The position numbers and the translations under genes are program-made. From a virus, in IMG/VR virus record IMGVR_UViG_3300031885_000024, positions 1 to 49,686 of that record: a stretch of DNA of 49,686 bases. The stretch is one strand, 5' to 3'. Positions 29,734 to 39,052 of the stretch are shown here, piece after piece. The first letter of the stretch is position 1. Every line of letters starts with the position of its first letter. Below the pieces are notes generated by a model. That model was given only the letters and a program-made list of their open reading frames with translations. It was not told where the DNA came from and searched no databases.

Positions 29734-31616
29734 TGTATCCACGACATCTAAACCTTAAAGAAGAAACTCGCAAAGAGTTAGTGAGTTGGCTGGACTCAGA
29801 ACTCATTAATCATCTAGGCGAGCGGACAGAGCTGATCGACAAGCTCAAGAGGTACCAGTCTGACTACCTAGCCGAGCCCTCCACAGAGGTGGCTACCTTC
29901 CCCTTTCTAGGGGCCTCCACTATCATTATACCACTGACAGCAATCGCTGTAGAAGCTGTGCATTCTCGAACAATGCAAACAGCATTTGCACACGATCAGC
30001 TTGTCAATGTAAAGATCAAGAATCCTGCTGATGAGGAACTTGAACCCGAACTCGAACGATATCTTCACGAAGAACTTATCGTTGGAGCTTCATTCAAAGA
30101 GTCAGTCGAACCAGCAATTCTCGAATTAGAAAAGCTGGGAACAGGAATCATCGAGACTCAGTATTGCTACCATTCTCGCAAGGGAATTCGTTCTACTGAG
30201 AAAGGAGAGGAAGAGTTTGAAGTAATCTTCAAGAATGGTCCTTCTTTCTCTTCTGTTCCCGTCTCGCAATTCCTTCTCCCTTTCGACTGTCTCGATCTTC
30301 AATCAGCTCGTTGGTGCGGAAAGGTATTCTCACTCACTGAACACGAAGTTAAGTTTCGTGAGGCCGATGGATACTTTCTCGAAGGTACCTACGATAAGCT
30401 AAAGAATCACTTTATTCCCCCCACATCTGATATCGACAACGCAACATCCTATATGGATCGCGTTGAAGCGATCACTAAGACCGATCCATCTTGGCCCACT
30501 GATCTTCAGTTCTACTGGATCGCAACCACGTGGGAGATTGTTCCTGGCCGGTTCGAAGAAATCTTCGTGATCTTCCAGCGAGACATCCAAGACATCGTTG
30601 GTATCTGGTATAACTGGTATGAGGATCTTCGCCGTCCATTCGCGAAGGGTGTCTACTTTCCTCAAGAGTTCCGCTGGTACGGTATTGGAATTGGTAAGCA
30701 GAACGAACAGTTCCAATATGAAGTAACCACGCAACACCGTTCTCGCCTAGACAACGCTACCATTGCGAACATGAGAATGTTCAAGGTGAAGCGTAATTCT
30801 AGCATCAAGGAAAACGAACCTATCTTTCCTGGAAAGTTCTGGTTCCTTGACGAGATGGATGATCTGCAACCGTTGGAGATGGGTGATGTTAAGTCATCTG
30901 CCTACAACAATGAAAACCAAGCAGTCATCTTCTCGCAGCAACGTAACGGCGTGAATGAACTCACTCTCGGTATGCCGAACACAGGAACTCCTGGAACGGC
31001 AACATCTGAGATGTCTCGCATTCAAGAGAGTGCGCGAAAGTTCGATTACTCCTATGGAAATATTCGAACGCTTCTTGATGAGTCTCTTCATCACGGACTT
31101 CTCACTATCGCTCAGTGGGGACCGTCGGTATCTCGACTGGAATTCAATCCGAAAGGAAACAAGATCGCTTCCTTCCTCAAGTCTCCTTTCGAATACTTCC
31201 GAGATAAGATTCTCCTTGAGATCCATCTCGCCAATCAGAATCAGAATAAGTTTCGTGATCGCCAAGATGCAACACAGTTGGTTGGTACCTTTCAGCAATA
31301 CTACACCAACCTTCTCGCACTTGCAGAAGGCAACCCACAACTTACTCAGCAGATTCAGAAGGGTGCAATGGATGGTGCGAATCTCGCAATGCGTCACATT
31401 ATGGAATCGTTTGACATTCGTAACCCCGACCGTTTCCTCGTAAACTTCTCACTTCCTCAACCCGTAACTCCAAATGATCCAAGCCAACTTGGAGGAGGAA
31501 CGACGCCAGTTAGCGGATCTAATGCGTCTACCGGAGTCCAAAGCAATCTTATCTTGGCTCCAAACGCAGCAAGCATCCTACCTAATCTCCCTGGCCTCTC
31601 AGGCCAGTTGGGATGA
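29733..31616 (+). CDS. Portal protein
   Basis: 627 residues from the ATG at 29733, overlapping the upstream stop (a TTG one codon earlier is an alternative). Layout typical of podovirus portals: N-terminal helix, FPFLGASTIIIPLTAIAVEA, WYNWYEDLRRPF, FYQ/GIGIGKQNEQ region, then a long helical stem and a flexible Gly/Ser/Asn C-terminus. Position after terminase and before scaffold and capsid supports it. Confidence 0.8.
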   Translation: MYPRHLNLKEETRKELVSWLDSELINHLGERTELIDKLKRYQSDYLAEPSTEVATFPFLGASTIIIPLTAIAVEAVHSRTMQTAFAHDQLVNVKIKNPADEELEPELERYLHEELIVGASFKESVEPAILELEKLGTGIIETQYCYHSRKGIRSTEKGEEEFEVIFKNGPSFSSVPVSQFLLPFDCLDLQSARWCGKVFSLTEHEVKFREADGYFLEGTYDKLKNHFIPPTSDIDNATSYMDRVEAITKTDPSWPTDLQFYWIATTWEIVPGRFEEIFVIFQRDIQDIVGIWYNWYEDLRRPFAKGVYFPQEFRWYGIGIGKQNEQFQYEVTTQHRSRLDNATIANMRMFKVKRNSSIKENEPIFPGKFWFLDEMDDLQPLEMGDVKSSAYNNENQAVIFSQQRNGVNELTLGMPNTGTPGTATSEMSRIQESARKFDYSYGNIRTLLDESLHHGLLTIAQWGPSVSRLEFNPKGNKIASFLKSPFEYFRDKILLEIHLANQNQNKFRDRQDATQLVGTFQQYYTNLLALAEGNPQLTQQIQKGAMDGANLAMRHIMESFDIRNPDRFLVNFSLPQPVTPNDPSQLGGGTTPVSGSNASTGVQSNLILAPNAASILPNLPGLSGQLG

Positions 31617-31806
31617 AGTCCGTAAGACACAAGGGTCTTACGCAGCAGTAACGAAACTTATTACTTACTTGTTAGAGGTAGAGAAAGATGACAGGACCAA
31701 GCTTCGTAACACAGAACGATCCGAGCCAAACCGAGGATCAGAATCTAGATCAAGCGGACAGCGGGGAGTCACAAGAACAAGTCGATCAGACTTCTCAAGC
31801 TACTGA
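31474..31806 (+). CDS. Overlapping small protein between portal and scaffold
   Basis: The frame overlaps the portal by 143 bases and the scaffold gene by 119. Residues 1-75 look real (RRQLADLMRLPESKAILSWL, AVTKLITYLLEVEKDD); the Ser/Arg tail lies over the scaffold start and may be a by-product. ATG 31522 is an alternative start; neither has a clear ribosome binding site. Small proteins occur at this place in related phages. Confidence 0.45.
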   Translation: MIQANLEEERRQLADLMRLPESKAILSWLQTQQASYLISLASQASWDEVRKTQGSYAAVTKLITYLLEVEKDDRTKLRNTERSEPNRGSESRSSGQRGVTRTSRSDFSSY

Positions 31807-32500
31807 TTCTTCTACTCCTCCGAGTGATCCTCGCGAGCTTCAGATTCTGGAACAATACGCTCGTAACGCGAGCCAACAGAATCAGGTACTCCAGCAGCAG
31901 CTCCATGAAATGCGTCAGCAGCTTTCTGGACTGTCTACTCGTACCGAACAAGCTGCTCCAAAGACTCCGATTATCACAGACGATGATCTTCGTGAGCGTC
32001 CGGCAGAAGCAATGGAGCGACTGTTTGAAGCTAAGCTAGAGGAACGGCTTAATCGTACGATTGCACCGCTTCTTGAAGAGCAGCGTAATCAGTCTCGTGA
32101 ACGAGCTTTTGTTCAGAACTTTTCCTCTACTCTCCAATCAATCAATCCTCAGCTTGTCCCGTACGCTGAGCCGATTGCACAAGAAGTTCGCCAGTTCCTT
32201 GGTTCTGCTGACCCGACTCCGCAGAATCTCCAAATGGCAACTTACATGATTCTTGGTAAGTACGCTGCAAGTGGTGGGCTTCCTCAGAACAATCCCACTG
32301 CTCCTTCTAGTTCTCCTTCTACTCCTCCTATGACACGGCAACCTATTCCCGCCGCTGCTCCAACATCTGCTCCGCGTAGTCGTCCGACTGCTCCGAAACT
32401 TGATGAAGTTCAGCTTCGCGCTTTTAACCGTCTCGGCTATAAGGCAGGACAAGAGCAGGAGTTTATGGACTTCCTCAGTGCAGATGAGGTGCAGTTCTAA
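31688..32500 (+). CDS. Scaffold protein
   Basis: 270 residues. Acidic, Gln/Ser-rich N-terminus, a coiled coil (NASQQNQVLQQQLHEMRQQL), an Asp/Glu-rich helical centre, a Pro/Ser/Ala linker, and a C-terminal basic-hydrophobic tip (FNRLGYKAGQEQEF). This order and place just upstream of capsid genes are typical of scaffolds. Confidence 0.75.
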   Translation: MTGPSFVTQNDPSQTEDQNLDQADSGESQEQVDQTSQATDSSTPPSDPRELQILEQYARNASQQNQVLQQQLHEMRQQLSGLSTRTEQAAPKTPIITDDDLRERPAEAMERLFEAKLEERLNRTIAPLLEEQRNQSRERAFVQNFSSTLQSINPQLVPYAEPIAQEVRQFLGSADPTPQNLQMATYMILGKYAASGGLPQNNPTAPSSSPSTPPMTRQPIPAAAPTSAPRSRPTAPKLDEVQLRAFNRLGYKAGQEQEFMDFLSADEVQF

Positions 32501-32997
32501 TGTCTCGCCCAGTTGATATCAATCTCACGAACTCTTCGTCGATGCCTGAACCGACAGACGATGAGCTGAAGAAGTTTGCAAGTCGAATGATTTCGGTTCT
32601 TGATCGTGGTCATGTTATTGACCGTTTCAAAGTAGGGGGTGCACCGGATGACATTCATTACGAATGGCACAAGGACGATCCTCTTACTCATGCTCGACTT
32701 ACTTCCAAAGGATTCATCACTGATGATGCTTTGGCGAAGTCAAGCAATTTCGTACATACTGATGGTGCGGGCAATCCTCGTATTGCGGATGTGCGGTTGT
32801 ACAAGATTCACAAGAAGAACTACGAAGTTCTTCAGGCCATTGAACTTGAACAATCTCGCCGTGCTCAAGATCCTCGCCGCGCTGGTCAAGACTTCATGAA
32901 TACGCTGAAGAATGAAGGCGGATTCAAGTGGGCGAAGGACGAGACGGAAGATTCTCAGATCACTGGCCGCGAGTATAATCCTCTCAATTCTAAGTAA
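32500..32997 (+). CDS. Virion-region hypothetical protein (165 aa)
   Basis: 165 residues; start overlaps the scaffold stop by one base. Charged, with DIHYEWHKDDP and IHKKNYEVLQAIELE. Placed among head genes but no family recognised. Perhaps a head-assembly factor. Confidence 0.6.
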   Translation: MSRPVDINLTNSSSMPEPTDDELKKFASRMISVLDRGHVIDRFKVGGAPDDIHYEWHKDDPLTHARLTSKGFITDDALAKSSNFVHTDGAGNPRIADVRLYKIHKKNYEVLQAIELEQSRRAQDPRRAGQDFMNTLKNEGGFKWAKDETEDSQITGREYNPLNSK

Positions 32998-33006
32998 GGA
33001 GAAACG

Positions 33007-33510
33007 ATGTCGCAGGTACTTGGTTTTGGTCCAGCTTATGGACCACAGGGAGGTTCTCCTCTCGTTCTCGAATATAATGCAACGGCTGGCGCAGATTTCG
33101 AGGTTGGTGAAGTTCTGATCCACTCGGCTGGTGAAGTTGTTTCTGCTGGTGCAGATCCTGCTGCTGGTACGATTGTTGGTGTTGCACTTGCGCCAGATGA
33201 TGGTGCTCCTGGTTTCAACATGGCTAACCAGCCGACGACTGTAACGGGACGCACTAAGAATGTTACCGTTGCACTCGCCAACGGTAATGTTTTCCGTGGC
33301 CGTCTTGTTAGCGGTTCGGCTACCGTGATTGCTCCAGTTGCTGCTGATGTCGGTGCAAGCTACGGTATCACGAAGTTCGGTAGTGTGTGGTATGTTGACA
33401 AGGCTAAGACCGGTGGTTCCGCTCGCGTTGTTATTACGAAGGTTGACACGCTGAACGGTTACAACGTAGTGTGGTTCCGCTTCATTGAGTCGTTCACTGT
33501 CACTGTCTAA
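33007..33510 (+). CDS. Probable capsid decoration protein (167 aa)
   Basis: AAGGAG upstream. 167 residues of Ala/Val/Gly-rich beta sequence (EVGEVLIHSAGEVVSAGADP, GTIVGVALAPDDG), like small head-decoration domains. It precedes the major capsid gene by 14 bases. Confidence 0.6.
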   Translation: MSQVLGFGPAYGPQGGSPLVLEYNATAGADFEVGEVLIHSAGEVVSAGADPAAGTIVGVALAPDDGAPGFNMANQPTTVTGRTKNVTVALANGNVFRGRLVSGSATVIAPVAADVGASYGITKFGSVWYVDKAKTGGSARVVITKVDTLNGYNVVWFRFIESFTVTV

Positions 33511-33524
33511 AGGAGTAATTAAAG

Positions 33525-34442
33525 ATGCCGGGACCAGTAACTCGTAACCTGAATCCTCTTGCCTATCGTCCGGGACTTCGCTCCGAATTCTGGGATAGCT
33601 ACAAGTACAATTCGCCTGAGTGGAATTTCTTCCTCAAGCGTACCACTCGTGATCGTCCCGAAGTCGAGATGGCAACGGTTCGTGGTTTGAATCGTATGTA
33701 TCAGACTGGCGATGGTGAGCCGGTAACGTTTGATCCGATCGAGATGGGCCGTAAGGCCGCTGCCGTTGATCGTGAATTCAAGGCGGGCTATGCTCTTACC
33801 TTGAAGGCGCGTGAAGATGACTTCTACGGAAAGCTGAATCAGGGTGCTAAGCATCTTGGTCATGCAGCTTTCATGACGGAAGAATATCTCGGCGGTGGTT
33901 TCCTCGATGCTGCTACGTCAAATACTGTGTACGCTGGTGAGGATGGTCTTTCGCTCCTCAACACTGCACACACGCTGATGGGTGGCGGTACGGTTGCTAA
34001 TCGTCCTTCGACGGAAGTTGGTTTCTCCATCGCGGGCATTACCAATCTGATGGATCTCGCAGGCAAGATGAAGGATCAGAACGGTGATCCGATTGTCGTT
34101 CGTCTGCGTAAGGCCATTATCCCGAACGATCAGGGTATCATTCAGGATGCGTGGAAGATCTTCTCCATGAACATGGAGCCGTTCACGGCGAACAACGACG
34201 AGAACGCGATCAAGGGTCAGCTTGGTAAGATTGACTACGCGGTTAATCACTACATGACGAGCACGACTCGTTATTTCATGATTGATCCGGACTTGAACGA
34301 TGCGAACTTCGACGTTCGTACGAAGCTCTCGCTGAAGGATTGGGAAGATAACGACACGGATACGTTCAAGGTTCGTGCGCGTATGCGTCTCTTCCTGTTC
34401 TTCTACAACTACCGCGGTTGGTACGGCGCTTCGCCGGCCTAA
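33525..34442 (+). CDS. Major capsid protein
   Basis: 305 residues; AAGGAG upstream; codon use is biased towards the GC-rich set seen in strongly expressed phage genes. N-arm, then WNFFLKRTTRDRPEVEMATV, a long helix and P-domain-like segments (GLSLLNTAHTLMGGGT, MDLAGKMKDQNG) fit an HK97-fold capsid. Size and position between decoration proteins and after scaffold support it. Confidence 0.8.
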   Translation: MPGPVTRNLNPLAYRPGLRSEFWDSYKYNSPEWNFFLKRTTRDRPEVEMATVRGLNRMYQTGDGEPVTFDPIEMGRKAAAVDREFKAGYALTLKAREDDFYGKLNQGAKHLGHAAFMTEEYLGGGFLDAATSNTVYAGEDGLSLLNTAHTLMGGGTVANRPSTEVGFSIAGITNLMDLAGKMKDQNGDPIVVRLRKAIIPNDQGIIQDAWKIFSMNMEPFTANNDENAIKGQLGKIDYAVNHYMTSTTRYFMIDPDLNDANFDVRTKLSLKDWEDNDTDTFKVRARMRLFLFFYNYRGWYGASPA

Positions 34443-34477
34443 TCATCCTTCTTCATTGACTTTCGTAGGAGATTGAG

Positions 34478-34948
34478 ATGCGCGCTACAGCATTTAGTTG
34501 GTTGACGTTCAACCTCGCTCGTCAGGATCGTATTCCGGGCGCAGTCGGCGGTATTGTGGAAATCTTCACTGCCGCTGCTGCACTGAATACGGGTGACGCT
34601 GTGTTTCTTTCTGCAGCTGATACCGTCAACAAGTCAACGACTGCCACGAACTATGTGGGCTTCATTGGCGTTGTTGTTGGTGGGCAGCTTACGGGAGATA
34701 ACATTGTCACTACTCCTGGTGTTGCTGCTGCTGGTACGAATCAGCGTGTTCTAGTCCAGATTGCAGGCGTTGCAACCGTCGTTTCTGGCGCTGCAATTAC
34801 TGCCGGTACTAACTTCTCAGTTGGTCCTGATACTACTACCGCTGGTCGTGTTATTGCTGGTACAACTGCCGGTCAGGTTCTTGGAAAGGCTCTTTCCAGC
34901 GCTGGCGCTGCGGGTGTCAACGTTCGTATTCTTCTCTCTCATCGTTAA
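34478..34948 (+). CDS. Second head decoration protein (156 aa)
   Basis: 156 residues, Thr/Ala/Gly/Val-rich (AAALNTGDAVFLSAADTVN, GFIGVVVGGQLTGDNI), resembling DUF2190-type decoration domains. GGAGAT upstream. Follows the major capsid gene. Confidence 0.6.
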   Translation: MRATAFSWLTFNLARQDRIPGAVGGIVEIFTAAAALNTGDAVFLSAADTVNKSTTATNYVGFIGVVVGGQLTGDNIVTTPGVAAAGTNQRVLVQIAGVATVVSGAAITAGTNFSVGPDTTTAGRVIAGTTAGQVLGKALSSAGAAGVNVRILLSHR

Positions 34949-34959
34949 CCTCTAGGAAA

Positions 34960-35241
34960 ATGAAGCTGCCTCTATTTGTTTCTGCCTCGCCCGCTGCTTC
35001 AACTTCACCTTTCGTGCTGATTGGAATTGGGTCTTGGAGATTCGCCTCTAACCAACAAGATTCGATTATCGAACTGCGGTCGAAATGCCAACAGATTTCG
35101 ATTCCAGTCAGCCACGAAGGAGAGTTTGTTGTGGACATTCCAACACTGTTTCAAGTCATAGTGACCTCTCCTGGAAAAGAGAATTCACTTACGATCTTCC
35201 TAGAGAAAAAGAGAGATGCCTCCAAGCCCGGACCAGTCTAA
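34960..35241 (+). CDS. Hypothetical protein (93 aa)
   Basis: 93 residues; N-terminal hydrophobic beta segment (FVLIGIGSWRF), no signal peptide in the strict sense. Unrecognised. Overlaps the next gene by 26 bases. Confidence 0.5.
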   Translation: MKLPLFVSASPAASTSPFVLIGIGSWRFASNQQDSIIELRSKCQQISIPVSHEGEFVVDIPTLFQVIVTSPGKENSLTIFLEKKRDASKPGPV

Positions 35242-35500
35242 AGAGACGATTGAAACAATCTACCGGATAGTAGAACTCGTTCTCATTCCACTACTCTGGA
35301 AGATTTATCAGGCGATCGACAAGCTGAAAGAAGAAACCTCAACACTCAAGACCATTCTTATTGGAGTCGATGGTAAGAACGGAATACGATCACGGGTGTT
35401 GAGATTAGAGAAGAGCCAACATCAGACTGCTATCTTTCTCGCAAGAGTTGTTGGCAGTCACCCGAAGATGGATAACGACGAAAGCGAGGAAGAGCTGTGA
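35216..35500 (+). CDS. Possible membrane-associated lysis accessory (94 aa)
   Basis: 94 residues. One hydrophobic helix (IYRIVELVLIPLLWKIY, ~15-31), then a coiled-coil segment (IDKLKEETSTLK, RLEKSQHQ) and an acidic end. The plan resembles holin-like or spanin-like accessory proteins, and the gene overlaps the endolysin start. Role is inferred from position only. Confidence 0.45.
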   Translation: MPPSPDQSKETIETIYRIVELVLIPLLWKIYQAIDKLKEETSTLKTILIGVDGKNGIRSRVLRLEKSQHQTAIFLARVVGSHPKMDNDESEEEL

Positions 35501-36027
35501 GCTTCACTCACGCATTACCTATAATTCTCCGTCACGAAGGAGGGTATGTAAATGACCCTGATGACCGTGGCGGAGCGACGAACAAGGGAATCACCCAAGC
35601 AGTCTATGACACGTATCGAGAGCGAATTGACAAGCCAATTCAGCCAGTAAAGCAGATCACAGATGAAGAGGTTTCTGCAATCTATGAAAAGAACTACTGG
35701 TTGGACGGCCTTTGTGATCGCTTGCCTTATCCTATCGCTATGGTTCATTTCGATTTCGCAGTGAATGCGGGAATCACTCAAGCATTTAGAACACTACAGC
35801 GAGTAATCGGAGCAGAAGCAGATGGAAAATTTGGGCCTCGTAGCTTTGAGGCATTGGGTCGGGCCATTCGTGATCGGGGAGTTGCCGCATTAGCTGATGC
35901 GTACTCCGATGAGCGGGTGGCCTTTTATATTACCATAACTGAGCGTCGTCCAGTGAATGTCAAGTTTCTGATGGGATGGTTTCGTAGGACGATCGCCACT
36001 CGTAACTTTGCTAGAACTCTCAAATGA
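35497..36027 (+). CDS. Endolysin, GH108-type muramidase
   Basis: 176 residues. Catalytic motif HEGGYVNDPDDRGGATNKGI with Glu14; a helical domain follows (VHFDFAVNAGITQAFRTLQ), then a PG_binding_3-like C-terminus (GADGKFGP-type EADGKFGPRSF). No signal peptide, so a holin is needed. It would cut the glycan strands of peptidoglycan. Embedded in the structural operon rather than beside the holin. Confidence 0.9.
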   Translation: MSFTHALPIILRHEGGYVNDPDDRGGATNKGITQAVYDTYRERIDKPIQPVKQITDEEVSAIYEKNYWLDGLCDRLPYPIAMVHFDFAVNAGITQAFRTLQRVIGAEADGKFGPRSFEALGRAIRDRGVAALADAYSDERVAFYITITERRPVNVKFLMGWFRRTIATRNFARTLK

Positions 36028-36671
36028 CTCTAAGCCTCCAAGACTTTCGAGATGAACTTCGGTCATCTTGTGGCATGGATGAGGATGATCTTCCTAATGC
36101 CACAGCGGATAGATTTCTTAATATCTCGTGGTGGGAACTCTCGGATAAAGTAGACTTCTCTGAGAAGGAAGCTATCTCCTCATTCTCTCTTGCATCGGGC
36201 GTTCGTTCTTATCCTACTGATTCTATCACTACGGATATCAATTCGATTGTGATGGTTCAGATTCGTGTGGATGATGAATGGGTGACGATGAAGAAGAGAG
36301 ATCATAATGAGTTGATGGATGGAGAGAACGTCTCACCTGAGTCTTATGCAACTCCGGAGAGATACTCGAAGTTTGAAAACTCTCTCTATTTCGATCCGAC
36401 TCCGGATAAGATTTATCCTTCTCGTATCTCTTATCTTCGCACACTCGATGACATTGCAGTTAGTGGAGTTACCATTCCACGAGTGTGGCAGGAGTTTATT
36501 ATTCTCGGCGCACTTGCAAGAGTCTACCGTCGAAAGGGTGACCTTCAGCGAAGCGCAGCAATCCGTAACGAACGCAATGAACTTAGCCTCACTGCACAAA
36601 CTGTGAAGTCACGAGAGACTGTTGATCTTCGTACAGTTGGCGTGCAAGTCCTTCGTCAGAGGTATCCCTAA
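36024..36671 (+). CDS. Head-tail connector / adaptor
   Basis: 215 residues; ATGA overlap with the endolysin. Pattern matches phage adaptor proteins: N-terminal LQDFRDELRSSCGM, FLNISWWELSDKVDF helix, beta strands, and C-terminal helix YRRKGDLQRSAAIRNERNE. It probably docks the tail to the portal. Confidence 0.65.
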   Translation: MTLSLQDFRDELRSSCGMDEDDLPNATADRFLNISWWELSDKVDFSEKEAISSFSLASGVRSYPTDSITTDINSIVMVQIRVDDEWVTMKKRDHNELMDGENVSPESYATPERYSKFENSLYFDPTPDKIYPSRISYLRTLDDIAVSGVTIPRVWQEFIILGALARVYRRKGDLQRSAAIRNERNELSLTAQTVKSRETVDLRTVGVQVLRQRYP

Positions 36672-37219
36672 TGCCGTATACACATACCAACGGTGTTAAC
36701 GTAGCTAAGCCTGCGGGCAGTGATCCTGCTACGGTTGCAGCTGATATGAGAGATATCAAGCTTGCATGGAATGAGAGATTCACAGATGTACTTGGTGTTA
36801 ACTTTGCAACTGCTGATCCAGTTGTTCCCACGAAGGTTGGTCCTGCACTTACCATCCAAGGCAAGCAGATTGGTACTCCAATCTTCAATGCAGGGAATAG
36901 CGGTGCATCCAAGACGATCGATTGGGATGATGGGGATCAGCAGCAGTTGACAGTCAATGCGAACACTACACTAACTTTCACAAATTCAATCGCGGGAAGG
37001 ACCTACTTTCTTTTCATCCTTCAAGACGCTACAGGTAATCGCTCCATTGCTCTTCCTGCTACCGTTCGTTCCTCGAATGGACTTGCATTCTCACTGGTCA
37101 ATGTATCTACTGAGGCAAGCCGACTCACGATTGTAGTCCTCACCGTGACTCCATATACGAGCGGCGGCTCTCCTGTACTGGTCGGCTCAGTCGTGGCCGC
37201 AAACGTCAATGTTAGCTAG
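36671..37219 (+). CDS. Tail-fibre-like protein (182 aa)
   Basis: 182 residues. The repeat-like block SKTIDWDDGDQQQLTVNANT and TLTFTNSIAGRTYFLFILQD is a beta domain common in tail appendages. Start touches the upstream stop. Probably a virion surface protein. Confidence 0.65.
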   Translation: MPYTHTNGVNVAKPAGSDPATVAADMRDIKLAWNERFTDVLGVNFATADPVVPTKVGPALTIQGKQIGTPIFNAGNSGASKTIDWDDGDQQQLTVNANTTLTFTNSIAGRTYFLFILQDATGNRSIALPATVRSSNGLAFSLVNVSTEASRLTIVVLTVTPYTSGGSPVLVGSVVAANVNVS

Positions 37220-38252
37220 ATTCGTTCCTGGGATTATTCCTCCGACAATGAATACTGCTGTGTTGACAGAGATTGCACCAGCGGCATTTGCAGATCCGTA
37301 CAACTATACATATCAAATCACTGTAACCATTACTGCAACTCTTCCTGCCCCTCCTGGATCTTCTGGATGGCGAGCCTATGTTGCAACTAGCCCTTCATCT
37401 TCTGGACCATTCGAGACTCCTGCATCTTCGTTTTCAAATGTTGGGGTCACTGTAAACAATCTAACATTTGTTCTTAACTCATCCGCAGTAGCCTCTAATT
37501 ACCTTCGGGTTCTTGTTGCTTCTACAGATCAGTTTGGAAACGTTACACAAATTGTAACTACGTCTAACATTCTCCAAATGCCGAGCCGTAAGAAGCTCTT
37601 CACTCGTACGTATGCTAATGCTGTCGGCTCTTTTAATCATCCTGTTGGACCTACCAATTATGATGTATTCTTTACATCTAATGGCGGTAGAGGTTCAGGT
37701 GAAATTCCCGGCGCTCAATGTTGGGGTGGTGGTGGTGCTGGCGTACGAATAAATAATCTTACTGTTGATACAGCAGATTACTTCTATGATACACGCAAAT
37801 CTGTGAGTCCTGCTTACTTCCGTAAGACTTCTTCGGGAAATACTTCCGATCAAATCTATGCGCTCGCGGGGTCTAATGCCACAATATCTCCATACAATGA
37901 TGGAACTGGTGCAGCTGTTGCAACCATCACAGGATTCTTTGCGAGTGGTACACTGATTGCAAACCTTGCAGGGCAGACTGAAGCTACCCCAGTTGGCGGA
38001 AGTAGTGCTACTATACTTGGCGGGCGTTCGGGCATTCATAATGCAAACCCTCCAATATTTCCGGGGCAAGACTCATCTCCTTCTGGTGGCTTGTCTGGTC
38101 TTGTAGATACTAATGGCGACGGCTCTGCCGACATCTCTGTATTCAATGCAATCGCGTATGGCTGCGGTGGATACAGTGTAACATTCCCAGAAGGTTCTCC
38201 GGTTTTCGGTGAAGGTTCTTCAGGCTGCGTACAGATATTGTATTATGAATGA
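37209..38252 (+). CDS. Glycine-rich tail protein (347 aa)
   Basis: 347 residues. Fibronectin-like N-terminal half, then a Gly/Ser/Ala-rich C-terminal half (GGGGAGVRI, GGSSATILGGRSG) as in tail-tip glycine-rich domains. Overlaps the next gene. Confidence 0.6.
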   Translation: MLARFVPGIIPPTMNTAVLTEIAPAAFADPYNYTYQITVTITATLPAPPGSSGWRAYVATSPSSSGPFETPASSFSNVGVTVNNLTFVLNSSAVASNYLRVLVASTDQFGNVTQIVTTSNILQMPSRKKLFTRTYANAVGSFNHPVGPTNYDVFFTSNGGRGSGEIPGAQCWGGGGAGVRINNLTVDTADYFYDTRKSVSPAYFRKTSSGNTSDQIYALAGSNATISPYNDGTGAAVATITGFFASGTLIANLAGQTEATPVGGSSATILGGRSGIHNANPPIFPGQDSSPSGGLSGLVDTNGDGSADISVFNAIAYGCGGYSVTFPEGSPVFGEGSSGCVQILYYE

Positions 38253-39051
38253 TTTCTCTCCTTCTATCCTAGACTCTCCTCTTCGAAGAGAGCTTGGCCA
38301 ACTCACAGGAAGGCCACTACGAATTGTAGATAATGTTGAGTTTGCATCTCCAGTGAAGTTTGAAGAGCTCTCTGAAGCTCCACTGCAACTCATTCCGACA
38401 AACTCAACTACACCATCTGTACTAAATCTTCTTCGGTTTAAGTTCCAAAACACTGTTCCGATAACTGTTACTAATTTCATCGGCGGACAAGAGGGTCAGC
38501 ATATCATGGTGATTGGAGATGGTAACACCACTATCACGCATGGTACACAAATCTTCAATACGTCTGGTGCAAATCTTCTTCTTGTAGATAATCGAGTTTA
38601 CTCTTATCTGTTTGCACAGGGTGCGTGGAGAGAGCAAGGTGGTGCTCCGGTTCCAAATCTCTCCTTCTCCTCGGCAGCCCTCACAGCTATTACAACTCTC
38701 ATAAATTCTGGTACTTGGTATGACTCGGTATCGTTGTCTCTAAGTGCTGGAACATGGCTCGTTAATGCACACGCAACATTTCAAAGTACACACTCCAATG
38801 ATGTGCTTTACGGTTTGCGCCTTTCAAACGGAACGAATCATTTCGCATCCACTCAGCGGTTCGCACATAATAAGAGTCCCAATGTCTCAAATCTTGCACT
38901 TACTTCTTTAATCCCTCTCATCTCTACTACCACAATACGTCTGCAAGGAATCACTGACGTTGGTGGATCTGCTGTAACGATGCGAGCAGCGACGAGTCTT
39001 TACCCCAGTGGTAATACTGCCACTATCATTTCTGCTGTCAGGGTAGCCTAA
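38245..39051 (+). CDS. Tail-fibre-like protein (268 aa)
   Basis: The ATG at 38245 overlaps the previous stop; an earlier in-frame ATG at 38209 is less likely. C-terminal half (SLSLSAGTWLVNAHATFQS, GLRLSNGTNHFASTQ) resembles C1q-like jelly-roll fibre tips. Confidence 0.6.
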   Translation: MNDFSPSILDSPLRRELGQLTGRPLRIVDNVEFASPVKFEELSEAPLQLIPTNSTTPSVLNLLRFKFQNTVPITVTNFIGGQEGQHIMVIGDGNTTITHGTQIFNTSGANLLLVDNRVYSYLFAQGAWREQGGAPVPNLSFSSAALTAITTLINSGTWYDSVSLSLSAGTWLVNAHATFQSTHSNDVLYGLRLSNGTNHFASTQRFAHNKSPNVSNLALTSLIPLISTTTIRLQGITDVGGSAVTMRAATSLYPSGNTATIISAVRVA

Positions 39052-39052
39052 C

